In this document: in pieces, positions 31,319-40,213 of the stretch
Layout: every line of letters starts with the position of its first letter
How positions within the stretch are numbered: the first letter of the stretch is position 1
Source of the DNA: DATBIO01 sp036556965
GTDB lineage: Bacteria > Acidobacteriota > Vicinamibacteria > Fen-336
Assembly (NCBI GenBank): GCA_036556965.1
Contig: DATBIO010000190.1
Coordinates: 1-41,769, forward strand
Length of the DNA stretch: 41,769 nucleotides
Reading direction: 5' to 3'
The notes under the pieces: generated by a model
Databases searched by the model: none
What the model was told of the DNA's origin: nothing
The model's input: only the letters and a program-made list of their open reading frames with translations
Translations under genes and position numbers: made by a program

Positions 31319-32326
31319 TCAGCGGCGCGTCCGCCGCTTGGCCTCGGCGATGAGGGTCAGGTTGCGCTCGTAGGAGAGGGCGCCGGGCGCCGTCCCGTCC
31401 TCCAGGGGCGGGGGGTAGCGGCGATCGCGGTAGACGGGGTAGGCCTCCGTGCGCAGATGCGCGAGCATGTGGTGGCCCTGCCGGGTCTCGCGCTCGTGGC
31501 GCAGCGCGGTGACGTCGATGGGTGCCACCACGATGCGCTCGCCCGGCCCCGGGGACGCCTGGGCCAGGAGCCGGCCGTCATAGTCCACGACCTGGCTCCC
31601 GCCGGGCCAGGAGTAGGGGGGGTAGTGGCGGAGGCTCGCCCCCTGGTTGGCGGCCACGACGTAGGCCACGTTCTCCAGCGCGCGGCAGCGGTTCACCACG
31701 GTCCACCAGTCCATGGGGTCGGTGGCGCCCCAGGGGTCCATGTAGGCGGAGACGCGGATCAGGACCTCGGCGCCGTTGGCGGCGAGCTGGCGCAGGGCCT
31801 CGGGGAAGAGCCAGTCGTAGCAGATGGCGCACCCCAGGCGGCCGATGGGGGTGTCGGCCACGGGGAAAAGGGGCTCGTCGTAGCCGGGCAGGTCGTGGGG
31901 GCTCGCGTGGACCTCGTAGGGGATCCAGGGGTTCACCTTCCGGTACTTGTACAGGAGGCCCTCGGGACCGAGGAGGCAGGTGGTGTTGAACAGGACGCCC
32001 GGCCACCTGGGGTCCCGCTCGATCATGGTCCCCGTCTGCACGTACACGCCGTGCTGCCGCGCGCGGGACGCGATGCGGTCGGTGTGCTCGTTGGGCACGG
32101 GCACGGCCAGCTTCTCGGCGAGCTCGGCCGCGGTGGCGAACACCGGCGCCGCGTGCGCGAACTCGGGGAACACCACCAGGCGCACGGGCAGGAAGGGCGC
32201 CGATCCTGCCACCGCCGCGTCGATCATGGCCAGCATGCGGTCGGTGTTCGCGCGCATCTGCCCGCGGTCGAGGGGGTTGGGCAGGTCGGTCTGGCAGGCG
32301 GCGGCCGCGTAGCGGATCGGGGTCAT
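31319..32326 (-). CDS. Nitrilase-superfamily carbon-nitrogen hydrolase
   Basis: 335 residues from an ATG whose ATGA overlaps the upstream stop. The catalytic triad is complete: E55 in VVFPEFAH, K130 in YKYRKVNPW and C169 in CAICYDWLFPE. It hydrolyses a non-peptide C-N bond (amide, nitrile or carbamoyl). The KVNPW and WWTVVNRCRALENVAYVV regions resemble aliphatic amidase/formamidase-type members more than N-carbamoylputrescine amidases, but the substrate is unproven. No signal peptide is seen, so it is cytoplasmic, unlike the two exported proteins encoded just upstream. It is the last gene of the minus-strand operon. Confidence 0.9.
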   Translation of the reverse strand: MTPIRYAAAACQTDLPNPLDRGQMRANTDRMLAMIDAAVAGSAPFLPVRLVVFPEFAHAAPVFATAAELAEKLAVPVPNEHTDRIASRARQHGVYVQTGTMIERDPRWPGVLFNTTCLLGPEGLLYKYRKVNPWIPYEVHASPHDLPGYDEPLFPVADTPIGRLGCAICYDWLFPEALRQLAANGAEVLIRVSAYMDPWGATDPMDWWTVVNRCRALENVAYVVAANQGASLRHYPPYSWPGGSQVVDYDGRLLAQASPGPGERIVVAPIDVTALRHERETRQGHHMLAHLRTEAYPVYRDRRYPPPLEDGTAPGALSYERNLTLIAEAKRRTRR

Positions 32327-35300
32327 CGTGGCCTCTCCTCCATCAGCTCCCGCTCCAGGAGCGCGAGCGGGCCGCGCACCACGCGCGTGTCGTAGCGCGC
32401 CCGGAGCTCCCGTCGCCGGGGCGTGTCCGGATAGGCCGCGGGCGGTGCGTAGGGGTACCCCGGCATGCCGTGGTAGGGCAGCGGCCCCAGCGCGCTCGGG
32501 GTGGCGGAGTTGATGTCCATCTCCTTGCTGTAGCCGTCGGCGTGCAGGAGGTACGTGCGGCGCGCGCGGGCAGGGGGCGGCGGCGCGAAGGCGAGGGCCA
32601 CCTCGTCGCCCGGGCGCGAGAGCACGAACGCGTCGTCGGTGTCGTCCAGCAGCTCGCGCACGTCGCCCGGGCGCGTGTAGCGGCCGGGGAACACCTTCCA
32701 CGGCGCGCGCGCGCCCACGCGCGTGTAGTCGTAGCCGAAGGGCTCCTTGCCGTCGGGGGAGACCTCGGCCGAGAAGCCGCGCTCCGCGAGGTCCGCGCGC
32801 AGCAGGGGCAGCCGGCGCGTGGCCAGGGAGACCCGCGCGACCCGCGCCACCCGGGCCTCGTCCCAGTAGATGCGCATGTTGGTCACCAGGCGCACGCGCC
32901 GCCGGTCGCCGCGCCAGCGGCCCGCCATCTCGACGAGCACCGTCTGCGGGCGGCCCACCGGGATGCCCACGAAGCCGGCATCGTGCCAGGCGCCGCCGGC
33001 GTCCTCGACCTGCAGGCGGGGCGGGGCCAGGGCCCGACCCGCCTGGTGGGCGGCGACGTTGTCGCTGGAGAACGCGTAGTCCGTCCACCCCGTGAGCAGC
33101 AGCACGGCATCGTCGCCGGCCGCGGACCCCAGGTCGAGGGTGAGCGAATGCTCCTCGGCGTAGCCCCGGATCCGGTGGAGGGCGAACCCGTCCACGAAGC
33201 GCCGGTCGAGAGCGAGGAGCCGGTCGCCCACGTCCCGCCCGGCCTCGTCCACGGCGCCGGCCAGGGGGCGTGCGCCCGTGACCGCCACCAGTCGGCCGTC
33301 CGCGGCCGGGTTCCGCAGGCCCTCGTCCGGGTACACCTCGACGTCCGCCGGATGGTCCACGGCCAGCAGCGACAGCCGGTCCAGGAACAGCGCTTCTTCC
33401 AGCTCGTTGGTGACGCGCAGCTCGAGCCGGCCGTCGCGCGGCCGGAGCTGGGATGCGGTGAGGCGGACCAATTCCTCGGGGTCGGGCTGGTTGAAGCGGC
33501 CCGGGCCCTGCCAGTACCCCATCTCCCCGCCGCCCAGGAAGTCGGTGACGAAGGCGAACCGCTCTCCGTCCCAGGCATAGAGGAACGGGCACGACGAGGG
33601 CTTGCGGTCCAGCTCCCGCACCGCGAGGGCCGTCCGCGCCGCGTCCTCCACCAGCTCCGTCTGCAGGATGCCCGCCGGCCACAGCACGCGCACCGCGTCG
33701 GCGGCCGCGCGTGGCCCCAGCCCGAAGACGAGGTCGGCCGGCGCCACCGGCGGCGTGGCGGCGTACGTCTCCGCGCGCTGGCGCAGGCTCCCCGCCCGCA
33801 TCTCCACCTTGGCTCCCACCGCGCTGCGGTTGCTCACGCGCGCGGAGAGCCGCACGGCCAGGGACCGGTGCCGCGCGCCCCTGCTCTCCAGCACGCGCAC
33901 GCCTCCCTCTTCCATCCCGAGGACGAGGTCCGGGTCCCCGTCGCCGTCGAGGTCGCCGGCGGCCATGGCCGCCGCTCCCGGCACGGCCGTGGCCACGGGC
34001 TCCGCCCAGCCGCGGGCGCCGAGGCCGCGCGCGACGCGCACGCCGCCCGCGGTCCGTGCCACCACGTCGAGCAGGCCGTCGTTGTCGTGGTCCAGGAGCA
34101 GGGCCTGGCGCGCGTCCGCCAGCCCCGGCAACGCGGCGAGGGAGTAGCGTCCGTGCCCATCGCTGCTGGCCAGGCGCGGCGGTCCGTCCGTCGCGAGGAG
34201 GACGTCCACGAAGCCGTCCTTGTTCACGTCCCCCGCGGCCAGGCCGCGCGTGCCCGTGACCGCGCCGAGGCCGACCTCTCCCGCCACCTCCGCGAAGGTG
34301 CCGTCGCGGCGGTTGCGGAAGAGCCGCAAGGGGCCGGCGGAGGGCGCCACCAGGAGGTCGATGTCGCGGCCGTTGTCGTAGTCGGTGGCCAGCACCGCGG
34401 CCGCCGCCCCGCCGCCCGCTGCCCCCGCGCCTGGCGCCAGCCCGGCCGCCGCCGCCACGTCGGTGAAGCGCGCGGTGCCGTCGTTCTGCAGCAGCCGCAG
34501 GGGCGCGCCGGCGACGAGCAGGTCGAGGTCGCCGTCGTGGTCCGCGTCGAGGAGGGCGGCGGCCTCCGCCGCGCCCGCCCCCAGCGCGCCGGCGTCGCGC
34601 AGGCGGCCGCCCTCGTTGCGCAGGAGGCGCGGGCCGGCCGCGGCCAGCACCACCACGTCGGCGTCCGCGTCGCCGTCGACGTCGCCGGCCAGGGCCCCCG
34701 CTCCTCCCGGCACGTCGCCCGCCGCCTCCGTGAAGCGGCCGGCCTCGTTTCGGTAGGCGCGGCCCGACTCCGCGGACACCACCACGAGGTCGAGGTCGCC
34801 GTCGCCGTCGAGGTCCGCCAGCAGCGGCCGCGCGCCGCGCGCGGCGCCGGCGGCGTCTCCCCGCCAGCGGGTCGTGGCGTCCTCGAAGCGCGCGGGGCCG
34901 GGCCCTTCCTCGACCAGCTGCGCCTCGGCCCCGGTGGAGACGATGGCCTCCGCGTAGCGCCCCTGCTCGGGGTAGGCCTGGCCGAGGCGGGTGGCGTGCG
35001 GCGCGTCGCGCAGGGCCCGGAAGCGCTCCATCTCGCGCTGCCCTTCCTCCGCGAGGCCGCCGCGCATGAGGGCGAGGCCGAGGTTGTAGGCGGCGGTGGC
35101 GTTGTAGGGCTCCGCGGCCGCCGCCGCGCGCAGCTCCGCGGCCGCCGCTCCGTATTCACGCCGCTGGATGAGGAGCTGGCCGAGGTTGATCCGCGCGCCC
35201 ACGTCGCCGGGGTCCAGCGCGAGCACGCGGCGGAGGGCGCTCTCCGCCTCCTCCGGCCGGCCCAGGCCGCGCGCGGCCAGGGCCACGACGTAGTGCGCCT

Positions 35301-35595
35301 GCGCGCTCTCCGGGTCGGCCTGCGCCGCGGCCAGGGCCTCCCGGTGCGCCTCTTCCAGGCGGGGCAGGTTGAGGAGCGCGATGGCCAGGTTGACGCGCGC
35401 CATGGGGGGCGCCGGCTGCGCCTGGAGGGCGCGCCGGAAGGCGGCGGCCGCCTCGTCGTGCCGGAACTGCTCGAGAAGGGCCACGCCGAGGTTGTTCGCC
35501 CGGTAGGCGTCCTCGCGCGCGTCCGGCGCCGGCACGGCGGGTCCCGCCAGCAGGGGCGCGGCGAGGAGGAGGGGGAGGGCGGCGCGGCGCATCAC
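32323..35595 (-). CDS. Secreted TPR + FG-GAP/VCBS + ASPIC/UnbV protein with large C-terminal domain
   Basis: 1090 residues. A signal peptide (about 1-23) precedes TPR repeats (about 30-230), then seven Ca-binding-type FG-GAP/VCBS repeats (DLDGDGDLDLVVV, DADHDGDLDLLVA, DLDGDGDPDLVLG and others), and an ASPIC/UnbV domain (about 590-660, NRSAVGAKVEMRAG). From about 661 a 430-residue region opens with CPFLYAWDGERFAFVTDFLGGG and contains TNELEEALFLDRLSLLAVDHP; I know no functional assignment for it. The start is GTG 35595 or ATG 35592. It begins 53 bases after the preceding CRTAC1 gene, so it may have its own promoter, but strand and spacing suit one operon. Confidence 0.85.
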   Translation of the reverse strand: MMRRAALPLLLAAPLLAGPAVPAPDAREDAYRANNLGVALLEQFRHDEAAAAFRRALQAQPAPPMARVNLAIALLNLPRLEEAHREALAAAQADPESAQAHYVVALAARGLGRPEEAESALRRVLALDPGDVGARINLGQLLIQRREYGAAAAELRAAAAAEPYNATAAYNLGLALMRGGLAEEGQREMERFRALRDAPHATRLGQAYPEQGRYAEAIVSTGAEAQLVEEGPGPARFEDATTRWRGDAAGAARGARPLLADLDGDGDLDLVVVSAESGRAYRNEAGRFTEAAGDVPGGAGALAGDVDGDADADVVVLAAAGPRLLRNEGGRLRDAGALGAGAAEAAALLDADHDGDLDLLVAGAPLRLLQNDGTARFTDVAAAAGLAPGAGAAGGGAAAAVLATDYDNGRDIDLLVAPSAGPLRLFRNRRDGTFAEVAGEVGLGAVTGTRGLAAGDVNKDGFVDVLLATDGPPRLASSDGHGRYSLAALPGLADARQALLLDHDNDGLLDVVARTAGGVRVARGLGARGWAEPVATAVPGAAAMAAGDLDGDGDPDLVLGMEEGGVRVLESRGARHRSLAVRLSARVSNRSAVGAKVEMRAGSLRQRAETYAATPPVAPADLVFGLGPRAAADAVRVLWPAGILQTELVEDAARTALAVRELDRKPSSCPFLYAWDGERFAFVTDFLGGGEMGYWQGPGRFNQPDPEELVRLTASQLRPRDGRLELRVTNELEEALFLDRLSLLAVDHPADVEVYPDEGLRNPAADGRLVAVTGARPLAGAVDEAGRDVGDRLLALDRRFVDGFALHRIRGYAEEHSLTLDLGSAAGDDAVLLLTGWTDYAFSSDNVAAHQAGRALAPPRLQVEDAGGAWHDAGFVGIPVGRPQTVLVEMAGRWRGDRRRVRLVTNMRIYWDEARVARVARVSLATRRLPLLRADLAERGFSAEVSPDGKEPFGYDYTRVGARAPWKVFPGRYTRPGDVRELLDDTDDAFVLSRPGDEVALAFAPPPPARARRTYLLHADGYSKEMDINSATPSALGPLPYHGMPGYPYAPPAAYPDTPRRRELRARYDTRVVRGPLALLERELMEERPR

Positions 35596-35648
35596 GCGCC
35601 CGTCACGCTATCAGAACCGACCCTCGGGCACGACGGCGGGCCGGCGCC

Positions 35649-37334
35649 TCAGGGCTGCCCCCCCGGGACGCGCCCCGCGCCCTCCTTCACGACCACCGTC
35701 TGGTTGGCCTTCACGTCCGACCGCACGTCCTGCTTCCCGCTGGGCCAGCTCACCTCCAGGCGCGCGGCGCGGTCGTGCGTACCCAGCCCGAAGGTCAGGG
35801 GCAGCTCGCTCTGGGACAGGTAGCTCGAGCCCGTCTTCACGGTGGCCCACTGGCGCTGCCCGTCGGGGGTGGTCACCGTGACGCGCGCCCCCAGGCCGTC
35901 GCTTCCGGAGGCCGTGCCCAGCGCGCGCACGCGCAGGAAGCGCTTGTCGCCGCCTCCCTCGTTGCGCAGGAGGCGGGCGGGGCCGTTGTTGGCGGTGATC
36001 ACGAGGTCCAGGTCGCCGTCGCCGTCGTAGTCGGCGTAGGCGGCGCCGCGGCCCACCAGGGGCCGGGAGAAGCCCGCCCCCATCTCCCGCTCCACGGCCT
36101 GGAATCGCTTTCCGCCCAGGTTGCGGAAGAGGTGGGGGGGCTGGGCGTAGGGCACGCGCGCCTGCACGGCCTGGATGTCGTCCGCCACGTGGCCGTTGGC
36201 CCCGAAGATGTCGAGGCGGCCGTCGAGGTCGTAGTCGAAGAAGAAGCAGGCGAAGGTGAGGCTCAGGAGGGTGGCCTGGCCGATGGCGGTGGCGGGGGCC
36301 TCGTCGATGTAGAGGCCGGTCCCCTCGCTGTGGTACAGCGCCATCATCTCGTTCGAGAAGTTGCCGATCACGATGCTGGGCCGCCCGGAGCCGTCGTAGT
36401 CGCCGGCGTCCACCCCCATGCCCGCGCGCGCCACCCCGGCCTCGCTGAAGGCCACCCCCGAGGCCACCGCCACGTCGGTGAAACCACCCTGGCGGTTGTT
36501 GCGGTACAGCCGGTTGGGCTGCGTGTCGTTGGCCACGAAGAGGTCGGGCCAGCCGTCGGCGTCGTGGTCGAGGACGGCCACCCCCAGGGCCTTGGCGGAC
36601 GGGTCCCGGAGCCCGGCCCTGGCGGTGACGTCCTCGAAGGTCCCGTCGCCGCGGTTGCGGTAGAGGGCGGGGCTCTGGCCCTTGTACGACTCCGGAGTGC
36701 AGTACGACTTCTTCGTGCCGTCGAGGGTGCAGAAGAGGTCCTTCTCCGGCGTCCACTCCACGTAGTTGGCCACGAAGAGGTCGGGCTTGCCGTCCTTGTC
36801 GTAGTCGAAGAAGGCGGCGCTGGTGCCGAAGCCGCCTCCGCCCACGCCCGCGCGGGCGGTGACGTCCTCGAAGCGCCCGCCCCCCAGGCCGCGGAACAGC
36901 CGGTTCCCGCCCAGGCCGGTGAGATAGACGTCCGTCCGGCCGTCGTCGTCGTAGTCGGCGGCGGTCACGCCCATCCCGTACATCTCCACGTCGAGCCCGG
37001 ACCCGCGCGTGGCCTCGGCGAACCCGCCCTTGCCCGTGTTCCGGTAGAACGCGGGGACGGTGCGCTTTCCCGGCCGGCCCGGCCAGTTCCGGCCGTTGGC
37101 GAAGAGCAGGTCGGGCCGCCCGTCGCCGTCCAGGTCCGTGAAGGCCACGCCCGCGCCCATGGTCTCCGGGAGGTACTTCTTGCCGTAGGCGCCCGAGTTG
37201 TGGACGAAGCGGACGCCGGAGGACGCCGTCACGTCGGCGAAGGTCGGGCCGGGGGCGGCCGTCCCCGGCGGCGCGGCCCAGGCGAGGAGCCCGCCGAGGG
37301 GGGCGAGGAGGGCGAGCGCGCGCCCCCGCCTCAC
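35649..37334 (-). CDS. CRTAC1-family FG-GAP/ASPIC-UnbV secreted protein
   Basis: 561 residues from a GTG that overlaps the cytochrome stop (GTGA). A signal peptide (RALALLAPLGGLLAWAAPPG) precedes a seven-bladed propeller of FG-GAP repeats with DxDxDGxxD calcium loops (TDLDGDGRPDLLFANG, FDYDKDGKPDLFVAN, ADYDGDGDLDLVITAN and others). A C-terminal ASPIC/UnbV domain reads GLGARVTVTTPDGQRQW and YLSQSELPLTFGLG. Related proteins occur in bacteria as exported calcium-stabilised propellers, but their activity is not established. Tight coupling to a pentaheme cytochrome suggests a shared task outside the cytoplasmic membrane. Confidence 0.9.
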   Translation of the reverse strand: MRRGRALALLAPLGGLLAWAAPPGTAAPGPTFADVTASSGVRFVHNSGAYGKKYLPETMGAGVAFTDLDGDGRPDLLFANGRNWPGRPGKRTVPAFYRNTGKGGFAEATRGSGLDVEMYGMGVTAADYDDDGRTDVYLTGLGGNRLFRGLGGGRFEDVTARAGVGGGGFGTSAAFFDYDKDGKPDLFVANYVEWTPEKDLFCTLDGTKKSYCTPESYKGQSPALYRNRGDGTFEDVTARAGLRDPSAKALGVAVLDHDADGWPDLFVANDTQPNRLYRNNRQGGFTDVAVASGVAFSEAGVARAGMGVDAGDYDGSGRPSIVIGNFSNEMMALYHSEGTGLYIDEAPATAIGQATLLSLTFACFFFDYDLDGRLDIFGANGHVADDIQAVQARVPYAQPPHLFRNLGGKRFQAVEREMGAGFSRPLVGRGAAYADYDGDGDLDLVITANNGPARLLRNEGGGDKRFLRVRALGTASGSDGLGARVTVTTPDGQRQWATVKTGSSYLSQSELPLTFGLGTHDRAARLEVSWPSGKQDVRSDVKANQTVVVKEGAGRVPGGQP

Positions 37335-40204
37335 GGCCGCGTCCCCCTCTCCGCCGCGGCCGCGTAGGTCACGGCGGCGGGCGGCTTCGCCGTCACGTGC
37401 TCGTGGATCTGCTGGCGCTCGTTGTTGTCCTCCGGGTGGAGCTGGCGGTAGGGCCCGGTGATGGCCTGCGCGCTCTCGTCCGCCTTGAAGCGCTGGTACA
37501 GCGCCTGCTCCTTCTGCGCCCGCGCGGGGTCGCCCAGGCCCTGCCAGCACAGCATCAGGTTGTAGTGCGCCTGCAGGTCCTCGGGGTCGATGGCGAGCAC
37601 GGCCTCGAACTCCGCCACCGCGTCGCGGTACTGCCGCTTCAGGAAGAGGATGCGTCCGAGCTGGTTGCGCACGACGCGGTCGCGCGGGTAGCGGGCGGCG
37701 GCGTGGCGCAGGTGGTCGATGGCCTCGTCGTAGGCGCCCCGCGCCTTGAGGGCGAGGGCCAGGAAGAAGTGCGTCTTGGCCAGGTCGGGGTCGAGGGAGA
37801 GGGCGCGTCGCAGCGCCTCTTCCGCGCCCTCCATGTTGCCCTCCTGGACGCGCGCGCGCCCCACGTTGACCCAGCCGTCGGCGTACTCCGGCTCCATCTG
37901 CGTGACCTTGAGGAAGACCGCCTCCGCGCCCTTGAGGTCCCCCTGGAGGAGCAGGCCGATGCCGTAGTCGTTCCAGCGCTCGCGCACGGAGCGGTCCAGG
38001 AGCGGGCGCGCCGCGGGCAGGGGCGCGCCGCGGGGCACCACCTTGAGCGTGGCCTCCGCTGTGGCCATGACCGTGATGGGGATGTCGGGGATGGCCTTCA
38101 CGCCGCCGGAGACGCGCGACGTGTCGCCGGTGAAGACCCAGCGCCCGTCGTCGTGACCCTTGTCGAGCGAGTAGCCGGTGTGCGCGGGGTCGCGCACCCC
38201 CGCGAAGGCCCACTGCGTGTTCCACCAGGCAAACTTGCGGTAGTTGACCCTGGCCCGCACGCGGATGGAGTCGCCCGCGTCCTCGGGGACGCGCAGGCGG
38301 TAGTGGATGGTGTCCGCGGCGCCCGGGGGCACCAGGCGCACGTAGGCCACGGAGCGCGTCATCCAGGCGTTGCGCTTGTTGACGGGGTTGCCGTGCCCGT
38401 CGAGCATCAGCGCGCGGTAGAAGTGGGCTCCCGGCTCCACCGGGCCCTTGCCCCCGTCCTCCACGCGGCCGCTGTGGAAGACGGTGCGCCCGCGATCGTC
38501 CACCGCCTCGAGCTCCACCCACACGTCGAAGGCGTCCACCGTTCCCCCGGGGAAGAAGTGGCCCACCTTGCGCGTGCGCAGCACCACCTCCAGGCGCACC
38601 GACTCGCCGCGCCGCACCGCGGGCTGCACCTTGTCCAGGGGCGCGATGACCTCCACCGGGGGGGACACGAAGGCGGCGGCGTTGCCGAAGGCGCCCGCCT
38701 CCTCGCCCTGGGCGAAGGTGCTGGCCAGCCTCGGCTCCGCCGCGGGACCGCGGGCCTCCACCCCGCCCGCCGGCCCCTCCTCCACCCGCGCGAGGCCGAA
38801 GACGTCCACGGAGACCTGGCCGTCGCGCAGGAAGTCCTGCTGCACCTTGAGCTGCTCGGGGTGGCCGTTCACGAAGGGAAGGGCGGTGTTGGCGGCGGGG
38901 AAGCGGTGGGAGTGCACCTTGCCGTCGCGCGCCGCGGGGTCGCTCGCCGCCACCAGCGGCATGTGGCAATCGGCGCACTTCTGCGGCTTGGCCGGGTAGT
39001 AGAACGAGCGCGCCCCCTGGCCGGACACGCCCGAGGCCTGCCAGTTGTCGTACTCGTTGAAGCCGCGGAACCAGCGGTAGTCGTTCACGGGCACGTCCAG
39101 GTGCACCTTGTGGCACGAGGAGCAGAACTCCGCCGTCTGCTCGCGGTGGAAGGGCTTGAGGAAGGTGCGCTTGTGCGGCCCGGGGTCGAGCCTCAGCAGG
39201 TAGTCGTGGACGCGCGAGAGCAGCGCGTTCTCGCTGGCCGCCAGGTCGTGGAGGGGCGGGTACTCGATGACGAAGTCGCCCTGGCCCATGGTGCTGCGCA
39301 CGTGGGTGATGGAGTGGCACGAGGTGCAGGCCAGCCCCGCCTGGGCCTCCGGGGTGTCGATCTGCTCCTTGATGGGCCGGTCGAAGCGGCCGTTGAAGAA
39401 CACGGCGTGGTCGTGGCAGCCCGCGCACCACTTGGAGGGGCGCGTGCCCACCACGTCCTGCATGTACTCGATCGACTTCCGGTACCACTGGTTGTTGAAG
39501 GAGGAGAAGTGGTGGGCCGACTCGTTCCACTGGCGGTAGATCTCCTGGTGGCAGCGCCCGCAGGTCTGGCTGGTCATGAAGAAGTTGGCGGGGATGGTGC
39601 GGCCGACGCTGGTGTCGGCGGAGGAGGGGAAGAAGGGGCTGTGGGGGCCGGCGCCCTCGCCGTCCATGCTCGCGGGGGGGCCGGCCGGGTTCACGATGCG
39701 GCTTCGGGGCGCGGGCTCGCGGCGGGCCATGGGGAAGGCGGCCGCGCCCAGCACCACCACCGCGGCCAGGGCCACCAGCGCGGTGCGCGCGCCGCCTTGG
39801 GCGAGGGCGGCCCGCGCCATCCAGGCGAGGACGACCAGGGACCCCGCGGTGGCGGTGGCGATGTGCGTGTACAGCAGCACCCGGTAGGGCCGGGTGGTGC
39901 CCGTCACCGTCAGCACCACGCCCAGCACGAGGGCGACACCCAGCAGGGGGGCGGCCGCCCGCAGCAGCCCGGGCCAGTGCCGCCATCCGCCCACGCGCGC
40001 CAGGGCGCCCGCCGCCACGGCCATGCCCAGCACGACGTGCAGGACGACGTTGGCGAAGTAGAAGGCGCTGGGGTCCGCGCGGCCCGCGAGGTAGGCGCTG
40101 TTGGCCAGGAGCACCAGGAAGCCCGGGGCCAGCGCGCGCGGGGACGAGACGGCCGCGCGGAGAGTGCTCCCACGGCCACTGCCGACGACGGGTAACGACG
40201 CCAT
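37331..40204 (-). CDS. Membrane-anchored pentaheme cytochrome c with TPR tail
   Basis: 957 residues. The N-terminus has about five membrane helices (26-44, 47-69, 83-103, 112-132, 140-158); helices two and four carry H56 and H114, possible axial ligands of a b-type heme. The exported part has five CxxCH heme sites: C215, C260, C293, C361 and C410, arranged as in cytochrome c554/NrfA-like proteins. A beta-sandwich region (about 500-670, VGHFFPGGTVDAFDVWVELE) and several TPR units (about 710-900) follow. It probably passes electrons between the membrane quinone pool and a periplasmic or surface partner. ATG 40204 is preceded by GGGGGAG. It lies 9 bases after the kinase gene. Confidence 0.9.
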   Translation of the reverse strand: MASLPVVGSGRGSTLRAAVSSPRALAPGFLVLLANSAYLAGRADPSAFYFANVVLHVVLGMAVAAGALARVGGWRHWPGLLRAAAPLLGVALVLGVVLTVTGTTRPYRVLLYTHIATATAGSLVVLAWMARAALAQGGARTALVALAAVVVLGAAAFPMARREPAPRSRIVNPAGPPASMDGEGAGPHSPFFPSSADTSVGRTIPANFFMTSQTCGRCHQEIYRQWNESAHHFSSFNNQWYRKSIEYMQDVVGTRPSKWCAGCHDHAVFFNGRFDRPIKEQIDTPEAQAGLACTSCHSITHVRSTMGQGDFVIEYPPLHDLAASENALLSRVHDYLLRLDPGPHKRTFLKPFHREQTAEFCSSCHKVHLDVPVNDYRWFRGFNEYDNWQASGVSGQGARSFYYPAKPQKCADCHMPLVAASDPAARDGKVHSHRFPAANTALPFVNGHPEQLKVQQDFLRDGQVSVDVFGLARVEEGPAGGVEARGPAAEPRLASTFAQGEEAGAFGNAAAFVSPPVEVIAPLDKVQPAVRRGESVRLEVVLRTRKVGHFFPGGTVDAFDVWVELEAVDDRGRTVFHSGRVEDGGKGPVEPGAHFYRALMLDGHGNPVNKRNAWMTRSVAYVRLVPPGAADTIHYRLRVPEDAGDSIRVRARVNYRKFAWWNTQWAFAGVRDPAHTGYSLDKGHDDGRWVFTGDTSRVSGGVKAIPDIPITVMATAEATLKVVPRGAPLPAARPLLDRSVRERWNDYGIGLLLQGDLKGAEAVFLKVTQMEPEYADGWVNVGRARVQEGNMEGAEEALRRALSLDPDLAKTHFFLALALKARGAYDEAIDHLRHAAARYPRDRVVRNQLGRILFLKRQYRDAVAEFEAVLAIDPEDLQAHYNLMLCWQGLGDPARAQKEQALYQRFKADESAQAITGPYRQLHPEDNNERQQIHEHVTAKPPAAVTYAAAAERGTRP

Positions 40205-40213
40205 GGGCTCCCC

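Noticed and set aside
32470..35823. 1117-codon plus-strand frame opposite the TPR/propeller gene
   Set aside because: His/Val/Gly-rich shadow of the FG-GAP repeat region.
32323..37334. FG-GAP repeat genes as a tandem DNA repeat array
   Set aside because: The repeats are protein-level calcium-loop repeats with diverged codons, not a DNA satellite.
37397..40195. 932-codon plus-strand frame opposite the cytochrome gene
   Set aside because: Antisense to a gene with five clear heme motifs.
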